DNA from: Perognathus longimembris pacificus | Lineage: Eukaryota > Chordata > Mammalia > Rodentia > Heteromyidae | Length of the DNA: 64,000 bases | Assembly (NCBI RefSeq): GCF_023159225.1 | Contig: NC_063161.1 | Coordinates: 69,096,767-69,160,766, forward strand | Reading direction: 5' to 3' | Part shown: piece by piece, positions 40,173 through 50,262 of the stretch | How positions within the stretch are numbered: the first letter of the stretch is position 1 | Layout: every line of letters begins with the position of its first letter | Notes under the pieces: generated by a model | Databases searched by the model: none | What the model was told of the DNA's origin: nothing | What the model saw: only the letters and a program-made list of their open reading frames with translations | Position numbers and translations under genes: made by a program

Positions 40173-40443
40173 AGCCATGTGTTAGTGGCTCACGCCTGCC
40201 ATCCTAGCTACTCGAGACTGAGAGCTGAGGACTGTGGTTTGAAGCCAGCTTGGGCAGGACAATCTATATGACTCTTATCTACAAAACCATCTTGGCTGGG
40301 GATATAGCCTAATGGCAAGAGTGCTTGCATACAATTAACCATCAAAAAGCTGGAATTGGAGCCGTGACTCAAGTGGTAGAGCATCCATCTTAGCAGTACA
40401 AAAGCTCCAAGATACTGTTCTGGTCCTGAGTTCAAGGACCAGT
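40173..40443 (+). mobile_element. Composite SINE containing a tiny 5' IDL insert
   Basis: Head 'catgtgttagtggctcacgc' and right half 'agccgtgactcaagtggtag' are normal. Between them 40292-40329 is foreign and matches the 5' end of the IDL monomer. Confidence 0.88.
40292..40329 (+). mobile_element. 38-nt 5' fragment of an IDL monomer, 3'-truncated ('tailless')
   Basis: Sequence 'ggctggggatatagcctaat' onwards equals the first part of the IDL left monomer and then stops, without B box, right monomer or A tail. It is flanked by TACAAAACCATC (40280-40291) and TACAATTAACCATC (40330-40343), a target-site duplication with a 2-bp loss. Confidence 0.75.
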
Positions 40444-40488
40444 ACACACAGACACACAGACACACACAGACACACACACACACACACA
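40444..40488. repeat. (CA)n with GACA interruptions, SINE tail
   Basis: ACACAGACAC units then pure CA at the 3' end of the SINE above. Confidence 0.95.
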
Positions 40489-40489
40489 T

Positions 40490-41195
40490 TTTGAATCTAT
40501 CAATGGATCAACCATCAACAGAAATATGCTTTGCAGATCTTCCCAGTGTCTCTCAATCCAAATCAAGTCAATGACAACAGCTTAGGGGAATGTGGGAGAC
40601 AGAGTAAGCATTCCATGACTGTCAGCCGAGGCCATGGTCACCCCACCAATGCAGGAACAAGGCAACAACTCTGAGACGTTCAGTGGTGGTGGGCCTCAGT
40701 GCCAAAAAGGCTGCCCTCTCCCCTCAGCGCGCCTCCCAGGTGCAGCTCTCAGATGGAGATGGAGGAGCTGGCGTTTTCTCTCAGTGTTTAATCCCCTGGA
40801 GAACAAGCAGGATTATTCTTACTGTCGTCTGGTCTTTAAAATAAACAGCCCACTCACACTGCGCGAGCGTTTTCAGATCGGTCAGGATATAAATACCTCT
40901 GTTTGTTTCAGGGTGTTGGAGAGAGAGAGAAAAAGAAAGAAAAAAAAAAACCCACGACACTTGGCATAGAGAAGGGTTGACTCACGCTCCGAGGCGCGCG
41001 GTTGGATCAGCTCCTTTGCGGGGGTCAAATGTAATTTTAGAGTGGTATTAATATGATTCGTGATAGAGCTATCACACACACGCCCCTAACTTGCCCCCAC
41101 AATTTTTTTCCCTACACTTGTGTGTGTGTAAATCTGGGGCCTCTGAAGCCATACCCTCAACCCTTTTTAATTTTTTTTTCTCTTTTAGTTTGTTT
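40490..41195. promoter_or_regulatory. Unique segment, candidate conserved non-coding element (40740-41080)
   Basis: No mobile element recognised. 40850-41060 has clustered CpGs ('gcgcgagcgttttcagatcg', 'ctccgaggcgcgcggttgg'), unusual for methylated non-promoter DNA, and a TATA-like ATATAAATA at 40887-40895. No open frame of note. Enhancer or minor promoter function is inference. Confidence 0.35.
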
Positions 41196-41197
41196 TT

Positions 41198-41313
41198 ATT
41201 TTTGAGACAGAATCTTACTACTTTTCCCCTGGGCTGGCCTCCAACTCGTGATCCTCTTGCCTCTGCCTTCTTGAGTGGCTGAGACTACAGGCGTGTACCA
41301 CCATGTTTGGCGT
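41198..41313 (-). mobile_element. B1-like SINE monomer
   Basis: 'tttgagacagaatcttacta' and 'gagactacaggcgtgtacca'. Confidence 0.8.
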
Positions 41314-41331
41314 TTTTCCATTTCTAAGCAA

Positions 41332-41334
<3 letters not shown>

Positions 41335-41391
<57 letters not shown>
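41335..41391. repeat. (CT)n microsatellite
   Basis: About 28 uninterrupted CT units; not attached to a SINE. Confidence 0.98.
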
Positions 41392-41393
<2 letters not shown>

Positions 41394-41795
41394 AATTTTA
41401 GGATTCTTTTATCTCCAAGATAAGTGGGAGATGTGGGTTTTTGGAGGGAGAGAAGTAGGAGCTGTCTGTGATTACCCCTCTCTGCTCAGGCTGCCTGTGT
41501 CTCAGTCACGGTACCGGGTCCTCAAGGGGCCCTGGGGAAGGCGGGGGCCCCGGGGGGGGGGGGGAGAGCCTGAGTTTGCAGCTTTCCGCTCCAGCCAAAC
41601 AGATTCATGGACCCCCAAGTTCCAATAAGTCTCTCTCATTGTTCTGTTCTTTCATTTCGAGTAGTGCGCTGGAACAAATTCAGCCAGGACAAATTGGTTT
41701 CTCAGCTGTAGTAGGAGAGGTGCTTGGAGCTGTGGAGGCGCTGCGAGAGCCGGGAACACTGATGCCATTAGGAAGGAATGCTGGCACTCAAGCTT
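41392..41795. other. Unique sequence, no gene seen
   Basis: Contains a C/G-rich stretch with a G-run at 41553-41564. No exon recognised. Confidence 0.5.
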
Positions 41796-41796
41796 T

Positions 41797-41845
41797 TTTT
41801 GGTGGCTCTGGGATTTGAACTCAGGACCTTGCACTATTCTACTCC
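41797..41845 (-). mobile_element. SINE scrap, tRNA-like
   Basis: 'gggatttgaactcaggacct' only. Confidence 0.55.
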
Positions 41846-41852
41846 CATAGCC

Positions 41853-41853
41853 A

Positions 41854-41908
<55 letters not shown>
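41853..41908. repeat. (CA)n microsatellite
   Basis: About 27 uninterrupted CA units. Confidence 0.98.
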
Positions 41909-41909
<1 letters not shown>

Positions 41910-41927
41910 CCCATTTGCTTTTAGTTT

Positions 41928-42166
41928 ATTTCTTAGATAGCATCTCACCCAGAGCTGCCTGGCCTTGGGCAGAAAGCTTCCTACCTCTGCCTCTGGTGTA
42001 GCTGGGGTCTTAGGAAGATGCCACCACACCTGGCTTGTTTTATGAAATAGGATCTCGACAACTTTCCACTGATTTCAAACCATGAACTTTCCATCCTCAT
42101 CTCCCACTTTCTATCCTTGTCTCCCAAGTAGCTGAGATTACAGGCGCGTGGCTCCATGCTTGACAG
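41928..42166 (-). mobile_element. Two B1-like monomers
   Basis: 'atagcatctcacccagagct' with 'atgccaccacacctggcttg', then 'aaataggatctcgacaactt' with 'tagctgagattacaggcgcg'. Confidence 0.68.
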
Positions 42167-42572
42167 TGAGAGGCAGGCCGCATGGCAGGAAGTGAGGCTA
42201 GGGTGTGGGACTATGGATCATGAAGAGACCCTGGGGGCCCTGAGGCAGACATAGGAGCAGGAACAGGTGATGTGGGCTCCTGGTGAGGGGGTCCTGACCT
42301 GAGAGTGTTACAGCTGACCTGAAAACAGGAGTAACTAAATGTAAGTTTTAGAGTTAAAATTATAACAGCTTCTAAACTCTGGTGATGACTCCATGATAGA
42401 GGGCTGCACCCCCACCCATGAGACTAGTTTCTTGTAGTTTGACATTTAAAAATGTAAGGAGCACTTGTTCACCTCTATACCTGGGTAACAACCATGGTAA
42501 CGGACAGTAAAAAATAATCATAGTCATAGACTATAGAAATAACCATAATAGTAGTAGAAATGCCATGGTAAC
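42167..42572. other. Sequence of unknown origin before an LTR
   Basis: A/T-rich from 42330 on, with repeated 'catggtaac' motifs (42493, 42564). May be ERV internal DNA, but no retroviral frame is visible. Confidence 0.4.
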
Positions 42573-43095
42573 TGTTGGGTTGGTTTAATTATGATTGAGT
42601 ACTAGATTGTTTTAGCCCGTTCAAGCTTGCTTAGAGGTAATGGGAAAACATGGTTGCAATTGTTAAAATAAAGTTGGTACTAGATCAGCCTGACTGCAAT
42701 ATTCTGCTTCCGTAAACGGCTTGCTTAACCCATTTGTGACTTGCTCTACCCCCTGCATTAACCCCCTGCATCAGTGCTACATGACCACCTGTTGTCAATT
42801 CCTGATATCGATGCCAGTTATCGAGGCCGATATCAAAGCCAAAATAGATAACTGAAAGGGCAGATAGCCAATAGAAATAGGACAAGACTTGCTTGCTAAA
42901 AGCCATCCAGTCAAGTATCTGCCAAGTTGGAAATACCCTGCCCATGTTGTAGTCACAATAAAAACCCTACCTATCTGAGGGTCGGACTCTCAATCCAGAT
43001 CCACTGTGTTGGTGACGATTGGGAGTCCAGGCTCGAGCTTGCAATAAAGACTCTCGTGCGTTTGCATCGGTATCGACTCCTTGGTGGTCTTTGGG
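42573..43095 (+). mobile_element. ERV1-type LTR, same family as 14968-15355
   Basis: Starts TGTTGGGTTGG. Shares 'ggcttgcttaac' and 'acttgctctaccccctgca' with the first copy. 'cacaataaaaaccctaccta' and 'gcttgcaataaagactctcg' give poly(A) signals. The end 'ccttggtggtctttgggg' resembles gammaretroviral LTR ends, where a TTTGGGG motif leads into a tRNA-Pro type primer site. About 520 bp, the longer and probably more complete family member. Confidence 0.7.
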
Positions 43096-43137
43096 GACTG
43101 GAAATCTAGGCATAACAAGAGAAGGTTCTGGAGCTTC

Positions 43138-43250
43138 AGGAGGATGCTCCCATTGCCCAGCCTCAGTTTCCTCATCTGTTCAATGGCCATGGTAGTGAGC
43201 TGCTGCTTCTCTCGGTCAGCATGTGGGAGTGAAGTGAGGATGCCCTGCTT
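43138..43250 (+). mobile_element. MIR SINE fragment
   Basis: 'cagcctcagtttcctcatct' followed by 'gttcaatggccatgg' matches the best conserved part of MIR. Confidence 0.7.
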
Positions 43251-43504
43251 CAAGGTGCTGAGGTGGCTCCCAGTCATGAGATGGAGTCTCCAGGATTCCT
43301 CTCTGCCCCAGGGGCTCCCCCTGACCCTGCTCCCCCCTTTCTCTCCCTCCCCAGGAGCCAGGGGTCTGGGGTCACCTCTACCCACAGAGTATATTCTGCA
43401 AGAAAAGGTAGCAGAATTGGGCCAGGTGTCTTTTTCTTAGCTTGTTATTTTGGGGGTGTATAGGGGAGGTAGAAATGCTTGGATTCAATCACCAGTAGTT
43501 TGAA

Positions 43505-43622
43505 TCAATTCTGTTCTTTTTTCTTTCTCCTTCCTTCCCTCTTTCCCTCCCTCCCTCCCTCCCTTCCTTCCTCCTTCCCACTCCCTCCCTCCTACCCTCC
43601 CTCCCTCCCTCCCTTTTCCTTC
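43505..43622. repeat. (CTTC/CCCT)n pyrimidine tract at a SINE tail
   Basis: Irregular TTCC and CTCC units leading into the T-rich end of a minus SINE. Confidence 0.95.
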
Positions 43623-43626
43623 TTTT

Positions 43627-43852
43627 TTGCCAGTCCAGGGGTTTGAACTCAGGGCCTGGGCATTGTCCTTGAGCTCTTTGAGCTCAAGGCTAGTGCTCTA
43701 CCACTTGAGCCACTTCTGGTTTTTGAGTGGTTTATTAGAGATAAGAGTCACACGGAGACTTTTCTGCCCAGGCTGGCTTCCAACCTCCATTCTCAGACCT
43801 CAGCCTCCTGAGAAGCCAGGATTATAGGCATGAGCCACCAGCAACTGGCAGT
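43627..43852 (-). mobile_element. Composite SINE
   Basis: 'gtccaggggtttgaactcag', 'tagtgctctaccacttgagc' and head 'gaagccaggattataggcat'. A short deletion removes CAGCTCCA. Confidence 0.88.
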
Positions 43853-44504
43853 TCTCTTTTCTAAACAGCCAACAGTAGGAAGGGGTACATGTGCCCCAGA
43901 CCCTTACATCCCCCTCCCCCCAAAGACCAGCCCTTCCTCTTGGGCTTCTCATCCTCTGACACCGTCCCCTCTCCTACCTCAGTTTCCCAGGTCAGCCCTC
44001 GCGGACCTGGCGTTCCTACCTGAGCCAGCTGGGGAAGGGAGATGCGTGTTCACGCAGAGGCTGCTGTGGGTGAAATGGGGCCGAGCCAGCGGCGGTCTTG
44101 AGAACCTTCCCTGAGCGTGGGGTTATTCCGAGCGTGGGCTTCGCCCCCCTGTCGGGTCCCAGGATCTCACTGTGCCCGGGGCCTGTGTGCTGCTCGGGCC
44201 CAAGTGAGAGGCGCATGCAGGGGAAGAAGCCACATCTTCAACCTGGCTAGGAAAGGGCACGGGCGCCATGAGGAGCCCCCAGGGCGGGCTGGGGCCGTGG
44301 GAGAATCTATCACGTTTAATATTGCAAGGTGCCCTGTGAGTGGATTCACTGCAACGTGCTGGTGTGCAGCACAGGTGCACGGGAGTCCTTGCCACCCCTG
44401 CGTGTCCCTGGCCAGGGGGACCCTAACACCACCTCCCGGGGGCGGGGCCTATGGCTCTGGGCAGAGCTTCTGGGGTTTCTGGGCGCAGGTGGCAAATGGA
44501 ACCA
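43853..44504. other. Unique G/C-rich sequence, no gene seen
   Basis: Several CpGs at 43990-44300. The 186-codon frame at 44117-44677 overruns into a SINE and overlaps antisense frames, so it is not a credible gene. Confidence 0.5.
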
Positions 44505-44505
44505 A

Positions 44506-44758
44506 GCCGGGCGCCGCTGGCTCCCGCCTGTCATCCCAGCCACTCAGGAGTCTGAGATCTGAGGATGGTGGTTCGAAGCCAACCCTGGGCAGAAAAGCCT
44601 GTGGGCCTTTCATCTCCAGTTCACCACGAGGTATTGGGGAGTCTCCCAGTGGCTCCAAGGGGAAGAGTGCTAGCTAGCTTCAGCAAAAAAAAAAAAAAAA
44701 AAAAAAAAGCTCAGGGACAGGGCCGGGCCTTGAGTGCAAAACCCATGGCTGACAAAAA
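44506..44758 (+). mobile_element. Composite SINE with internal poly(A) expansion
   Basis: Head GCCGGGCGCCGCTGGCTC keeps CpGs. In the right half an A25 run (44684-44708) lies between 'gctagcttcagc' and 'gctcagggacagggccgggc', replacing the usual AAAAAG. Confidence 0.88.
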
Positions 44759-44759
44759 G

Positions 44760-45408
44760 AAAAGGAAACCCAAGCTGATGCTTCCTGAATCACGCCCCCC
44801 CTCCCCGCCCCCACCATGCACAGGCTGCGGGGAACAATGTCTCAGGGCTGCCCAGGGTTAGGGTTGTGGGGGGCACAGCTTCCTGGGAGGATCTAGCTGC
44901 AGAATGGCAGTTCAAGCCCATGATTTACTGTGGCAGCTGCTGAGGTCTGAGTTCTGCAGAGCTGAGAGTTTTATCACCCACAGCATCAACAAAGATCTCC
45001 TCTTTTATGGGGCTCCCCCCACTCTCTGCCACCCCCAGCATCCAGGTGCTGCCCCTTCTAAAGCTGCATTTCAAACACCTCTGCTGCTGCTGTGGGCGGC
45101 CGGCTGGGCCAGGTTTCCCACCAGGCAAGCCATCATCAGAAACCAAAAGCAGAACAAGAGCCATAGCAAAGAAATGGGGGGAAAGGCACCATCCGGCTGG
45201 ACTCCGGAAGCGAGCAGCAAGTGGCTGAGTGCAGGTCACTTGGACTGTCCTCAGAGCGGGGGAGAGGAGGAGTTGTGTCTGGAATGTTCTATGTGCCCAG
45301 GGTACTGCACCCACAGAAGAGAAGTGCAGGGTACAAGTCAGAGAGCTGGATGCAGTTAAATACCTTCGTGATGCTGGTTTGGCTCACAGCTGAAATAAAA
45401 TGTATGTC
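44760..45408. other. Unique sequence, no gene seen
   Basis: Opposing frames of 129-151 codons at 44904-45359 overlap and carry no recognised domain. Confidence 0.5.
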
Positions 45409-45409
45409 T

Positions 45410-45528
45410 TACACCAGGTGTGGTAGTGCCTGTAATCCCAGCACTCCGAGGCTAAGCTGGAGGATCCTGACTTTGAGGCCAACCTGGATTGCAGAGGGTG
45501 ACCTTGTCTCAAAAACAACCAACAAAGC
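45410..45528 (+). mobile_element. B1-like SINE monomer
   Basis: 'ccaggtgtggtagtgcctgt', 'aatcccagcactccgaggct' and 'gaccttgtctcaaaaacaac' are the full B1 order. Confidence 0.85.
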
Positions 45529-45910
45529 ATCAAGCCCAAACCAAAAGAGTCCAGCTCCCCCAGCCACGCCCGAGTGTCTGCTAGGAATGGCAGTTCCAAG
45601 CAGGCAGGGGTTTGGTTGGCCTCAAGTCAGACCTGCAATGTCACAGGTCCTAATAGGTGTGCACTTCAACAAGGAAGTCCTTAAGGTGGCTCCCGCTGTC
45701 ACCTGCTCAGGTAGCTTGCACAGCAGTCACTGTTCTGGAAATCCCCAGGTAAAAGATGGCTACTTCCAGCCATCTTATTCAGCTTTCCCCAAAGGAACCC
45801 AGCCTTATGGGTGAGCTCATCTTTCCTCTTTAAGCCTTCTACAGAAAAGTCTGTCTCTCCCTTCCCTTCCCTTCCTCCATTTTGCCTTGCCCTAGCTCCT
45901 TTTGCATTTA
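45529..45910. other. Unique sequence, no gene seen
   Basis: No repeat or exon recognised. Confidence 0.5.
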
Positions 45911-45911
45911 G

Positions 45912-46129
45912 CTTAATTTTTTTTTTTTTGGCCAGTCTGGGCCTTGAACTCAGGGCCTGAGCACTGTCCCTGGCTTCTTCCCGCTCAAGGCTAGCACTCT
46001 GCCACTTGAGCCACAGCGCCGCTTCTGGCCGTTTTCTGTATATGTGGTGCTGGGGAATCGAACCTAGGGCCTCGTGTATCCGAGGCAGGCACTCTTGCCA
46101 CTAGGCTATATCCCCAGCCCCTTAATTTT
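45912..46129 (-). mobile_element. IDL-Geo SINE, young subfamily
   Basis: Nearly identical to the copies at 32071 and 48739, including 'cctcgtgtatccgaggcagg'. CTTAATTTT occurs before (45912) and after (46121) the element, a short target-site duplication blurred by T-runs. Confidence 0.95.
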
Positions 46130-46139
46130 TTTTTTTTAA

Positions 46140-46233
46140 TCACAAGACACGGAACCAATCTTGGACCATGATTCTCCCACCTCTCCTTCCCAAGTAACTG
46201 GGATTACAGGCATGATCCACTATACCCAGCTTG
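46140..46233 (-). mobile_element. B1-like SINE head
   Basis: 'cccaagtaactgggattaca' and 'ggcatgatccactataccca'. Confidence 0.7.
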
Positions 46234-46950
46234 ACAGTGTTAGTGAGGTGTCATGGGGAGTGGGGAGGGGAGACTCTCCTGCTCCTTACAGCTCTTCTTC
46301 TGCATGCATTGCTTATTTACACAGAACAAGGAGCTCAGGCTGGAGTCCAGGGTGGGGGACCCCACTCCTCCCTGTCAGCCCCACCCTGGGCGTGGCAAGC
46401 TTTTCTCAGACTTCCCTTGCCACAGCTCCTTCTGTCTGTTACTACTTGTGGAACCCCAGCCACTTTGGGAAAAAAATGTTATTCTATTGAGTGGAAAAAC
46501 AAATATCTGAGAACAGGAAAGGCAGTCATTTGGACACTGGATCCTTTTTTTTTTTAAACCACAAATGGCCTCTGGGCCGTGCTGTCCCCTGGCTATGGAA
46601 GACTGGTGCCCAGAGCCCATGCCAGTCCAGGCTGGGTGGGGGCAAGTGGGGTGTGGGTGTTGTGTGCTCTTCCTGGCTTCCTGGCAAAGCTGGCTGGTCC
46701 TTGATGAGATGTGATATGAGGCCATGGCTGCAGATGGCCAGGAAGCTGTAATGGCTCACTAGGGAGGGGCAAGGAGGCCTGGGAAGGCCTGGGAGCAGCT
46801 AACACCCAGTGGAGGCTATTGAGGGGATGCAGGGGCACAGCAGGGCTGCCACAGGGAGGAATTGTCCTGAAACACAGCTTGCATTCTCTGCTTGGCTCTT
46901 CCTTTTGTGGTGGGCTAAGGGGATAGTAGGAAAACAAATACACCTTTGTG
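46234..46950. other. Unique sequence, no gene seen
   Basis: Frames of 77-116 codons occur in five phases, the pattern of stop-poor G/C-rich DNA rather than a gene. Confidence 0.5.
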
Positions 46951-46952
46951 GG

Positions 46953-47130
46953 GGGCTGGTCTTAGATTTGAATCGGGGCCTCCATGCCTCTTAAGAGCCA
47001 TACCATGTGAACCATGCTTTAGTTATTATTTTCTTTTCAGATTAGTGTCTCATGACTTTGCCCAGGCTAGCCTCTGACTAATATCCTCCTCCATAGCTGT
47101 GATTGAGGTATAAACGACCATGCTAGGCCA
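46953..47130 (-). mobile_element. Old composite SINE
   Basis: 'agatttgaatcggggcctcc' and 'ttagtgtctcatgactttgc'; the head is degraded. Confidence 0.6.
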
Positions 47131-47153
47131 GGCTGATTATTAATATTTGTGTG

Positions 47154-47385
47154 TATGCTGGTTCTGCAGCTTGAACTCAGGGCCTGGACACTGTCCCAGA
47201 ACTTCTAGGCTCAAAATTAATGCTCTACCACTTGAGACACAGCTCCACTTCTGTTTTTTTGTGGTTAATTGGAGATCAGGGTCTCTCAGACTTTTCCTGC
47301 TGGGGCTGGCTTCAAACCACGATCCTCAGATCTCAGCTTTCTGAGTAGCCAGGATTACAGGTGTGAGCCACTGGTGCCTGGCTCA
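47154..47385 (-). mobile_element. Composite SINE, full length
   Basis: 'gcagcttgaactcagggcct', 'atgctctaccacttgagaca' and head 'gtagccaggattacaggtgt'. Confidence 0.9.
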
Positions 47386-47407
47386 GGCATGTTTTTTTAA
47401 AAATGTG

Positions 47408-47409
47408 TA

Positions 47410-47451
<42 letters not shown>

Positions 47452-47672
47452 CATCATCATCATCATCATTTTTTGCCAGTCCTGGGGCTTGGACGGACTC
47501 AGGGCCTGAGCACTGTCCCTGGCTTCTTTTTGCTCAAGGCTAGCACTCTGCCACTTGATCCACAGCGCCACTCCTGGTCGTTTTCTGTATATGTGGTGCT
47601 TGGGAATCGAACCCAGGGCTTCATGTATATGAAGCAAGCACTCGTTGCCACTAGGCCATATCCCCAACCCCA
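47408..47672 (-). mobile_element. IDL-Geo SINE with (ATT)n(ATC)n tail
   Basis: The tail side is (ATT)n(ATC)n instead of plain T (47409-47469). Right monomer 'ctagcactctgccacttgat', left monomer 'gttgccactaggccatatcc'. The trinucleotide array probably grew from an interrupted A tail. Confidence 0.93.
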
Positions 47673-47682
47673 TGTTTGTTTG

Positions 47683-47798
47683 TTTTTTTAGATGCGGTGT
47701 CACTAATTTTTTCCCCCAAGATGGCCTTGACATTGATTTTCCTATCTCTGCCTCCCGAGTAAGGTGGGATTACAGGCATGAGTCACTGTGTCCAGGCT
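47683..47798 (-). mobile_element. B1-like SINE monomer
   Basis: 'cctatctctgcctcccgagt' and 'gggattacaggcatgagtca'. Confidence 0.78.
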
Positions 47799-48720
47799 CA
47801 GGTGTGTTACTCGGGTAATTAACTCAGACAATCATTGGAGGGCAGAGGATGGTTGCTGAGAGTTTGTGAGTTTAGAGAGCCAGGGACCGCCCCCCCTCCC
47901 CCGCAAGGGGGCTTCTTGGTACTTGCCATATGGAGAGCCGGATCCTGGAGGCTGACATTGGCTTTTTTGTTTCCTTCTGGCCTTAAATAATGACATTCAG
48001 ATCCCAATTGATTTGAAGATTTGGGATTTGGATATAAAGAATGAGCAAGGCTGAATAATGACAAATCCCGAAGGCTCTTCCACAGTGAGGTGGGGGGGGG
48101 GGTATGGGGACTCAGTCCTGGAACTGTCGTACCTCATGACTTTTGTGATTGCCAGGAAACAAGATGGGCCTGGCTCCAACCTTGGGTTTGACAACTGAGG
48201 CTGCTCCCAAAAGATGTGGGGAGAATTGGGGGTGGGGGGGCGGTACAGGGAGCGGGAGTCAACTGAGAATTATTGCAATGAAAGATTCAGTTACCTCTGC
48301 CTTGCTCTCTGAGTCTGCTTCCATGGTATCTCACCAGAAGAATATTAAACAGAGGCCTGTGTACAACTCAAATAATGGAGCCAAAGATCTGGAATGTTCC
48401 CGAGGATCTGCGAGGCTCTGGCATGTTCTTCATTTGGAGGCATAATTAACTTTCTGCTGTGGTCTCCACATTAAGCTAATTACCATGGCCGGAGCTGGAA
48501 ATGTAATCCCAACCAGTGTCAGTTGGGGCAGGGCCAAATGAGAGGCGTTTAGGTCACAAGAGGTCCAGCCCCATGAGCATCAATGGCTGGCTTGGGTCAA
48601 AAGGCTTGAGGCTAAGTTCTGCCTTGGGGTGACACAGCAAGAAGATTCTTGACCTGTGTCCACACCTCCATCTTGAATTTCCCAGGCTCCACAGCCAATG
48701 AATGTCCACTTATTGTCCAT
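47799..48720. other. Unique sequence; 48420-48540 possibly conserved
   Basis: 'gcataattaactttctgctg' and 'cacattaagctaattaccat' hold TAATTA/TAATTR homeodomain-type sites in otherwise repeat-free DNA. No exon recognised. Confidence 0.35.
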
Positions 48721-48723
48721 GAC

Positions 48724-48738
48724 TAAATATCAGGTTTT
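48724..48738 (+). repeat. Target-site duplication, left copy
   Basis: TAAATATCAGGTTTT, identical to 48957-48971. Confidence 0.93.
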
Positions 48739-48956
48739 CTTTTTTTTTTTTTTTTTTTTTTTTGGCCAGTCCTGGGCCTTGGACTCAGTGCCTGAGCACT
48801 GTCCCTGGCTTCTTCCCGCTCAAGGCTAGCACTCTGCCACTTGAGCCACAGCGCCGCTTCTGGCCGTTTTTCTGTATATGTGGTGCTGGGGAATCGAACC
48901 TAGGGCCTCGTGTATCCGAGGCAGGCACTCTTGCCACTAGGCTATATCCCCAGCCC
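48739..48956 (-). mobile_element. IDL-Geo SINE, young subfamily, perfect 15-bp TSD
   Basis: T25 tail side, 'cttcttcccgctcaaggcta', 'gccacagcgccgcttctggc', 'gtatatgtggtgctggggaa', 'ccactaggctatatccccag'. Intact CpGs and perfect duplication point to recent insertion. Confidence 0.97.
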
Positions 48957-48994
48957 TAAATATCAGGTTTTATGGATTAAGAAGGTATAAATAT

Positions 48995-49033
48995 TTGCAA
49001 GGTCCCGAGTTCAGTCCCCAGCACAGCACAAAA
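48995..49033 (+). mobile_element. SINE scrap with B-box-like end
   Basis: 'gcaaggtcccgagttcagtc' then 'cccagcacagcacaaaac'. Confidence 0.5.
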
Positions 49034-49069
49034 CTGGGGTGTCTAAACATGACAAGTACCTGATAAATG

Positions 49070-49600
49070 CTTGTTGGGTGGATGAATGGATGATGAATAG
49101 ATGGGTAGATGCATGGGTGAGTGGGTGGGTAGATGGCTGAATGGGGGGGGCAGTGAATGCATAGGTAGATGGATGAATGGAAGGATGGATGGATGGGTGA
49201 ATGAATGGATGGAAGGGTGAATGAATGGATGGTGGACATACAGATATATAGACAAGTGGGGGGATAGGTGGATGAATAGATGTTTATATTTATGGCTGGA
49301 TGGAGGAGTGGATGGTTAGATACATCGTTGGGTGGCTGAGTGGATGGATGGATGGATGGATGGAAGAATGGATAGATAGAGGACTTGGTGGATGGGTAAG
49401 GGGTAGATAGATAAGTGAATAGGTGATGGATGAAAGGTTGATGGAGAGATGGATGGATGAATGGATAGTTGGGTGGATGGGTGGGTGGATGGATGGATGG
49501 ATGGATGGTTAAGTGAGAGGGTGGGTGGGATGATGGGTAGATGGATGGGATGGTGGCTGGTCAGCTGGCTGGCTGGCTGGATGAAGGGTTGATGAATGGA
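49070..49600. repeat. (TGGA/TGGG)n tetranucleotide array, 0.5 kb
   Basis: Imperfect TGGA units with TGAA, TAGA and GGTG variants; purest blocks at 49330-49362 and 49480-49508. The 'Ile-His-Ser' antisense ORFs are artefacts. Confidence 0.96.
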
Positions 49601-50182
49601 TGAGTGAGGAGCAATGTGCCTGTATTCTCAAATGGCCACAATGACTCCTTGTGCCACCTGGCTTTTTGCCCTGGGCAGGATGTGGAGTTCTTTCTCTCTC
49701 ATCTTCTCTGGTTTTCTTTCTAAGACCTATGCCAGAGCAGATGACAAATGTGGCCATCTGTCTAGCAGGTGACAATACTGTGAGCCCTGAGGATTTTGCT
49801 TTCCTGTATTTCTGTCAGTTCCCTGTGTTCTGCCTCAGGAAATCACAGTGTCCCCTCCACAGAGCCCCGGGTGGGAGATTGCAGCACCCCTGAGAAACTC
49901 CCCAACAACAAATGGGATGGAAGCTCCAGGCAGCGGGCAGCGGGGCACAGACGACAGCATTTTTCATTTCAGGAAATCACACAGCCAGCAACAGCTATTT
50001 CAGGGTCCCTGCTGAGACTTGCCATCAACCTCTGAGTGGAAATCCAGGTTCACTAATTAGCCCTGGTTCCCATGGAGACCAGCTGGGAGCCCCTCTGCCC
50101 CCAGGCAAGAGAATGGTTCTACCAGTAGCTTGGGGTAGAGAGAGGAGGTCATCAAGAGAGGGAAATCTGTCACTTTTTATTG
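49601..50182. other. Unique sequence, no gene seen
   Basis: A GAAATCACA motif occurs at 49840 and 49973. No exon recognised. Confidence 0.5.
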
Positions 50183-50262
50183 GGCAGTACTGGGGTTTGA
50201 ACTCAAGGCCTTGTGCTTGCTAGGCAGGCAGATTTGAGCCATCAGCAGCTGTCACGTCTGTA
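50183..50262 (-). mobile_element. Older tRNA-like SINE fragment
   Basis: 'tactggggtttgaactcaag' and 'cttgtgcttgctaggcagg'. Confidence 0.6.

Noticed and set aside
44117..44677. 186-codon ORF
   Set aside because: Runs into a composite SINE and its 3' end is SINE-encoded.
45221..45814. 197-codon ORF, the longest in the window
   Set aside because: Contains a B1 SINE in its middle (45410-45528) and shows no known domain.
49070..49600. CRISPR-like or coding tandem repeat
   Set aside because: Simple 4-bp array without spacers, in mammalian DNA; the Ile-His-Ser frames are artefacts.
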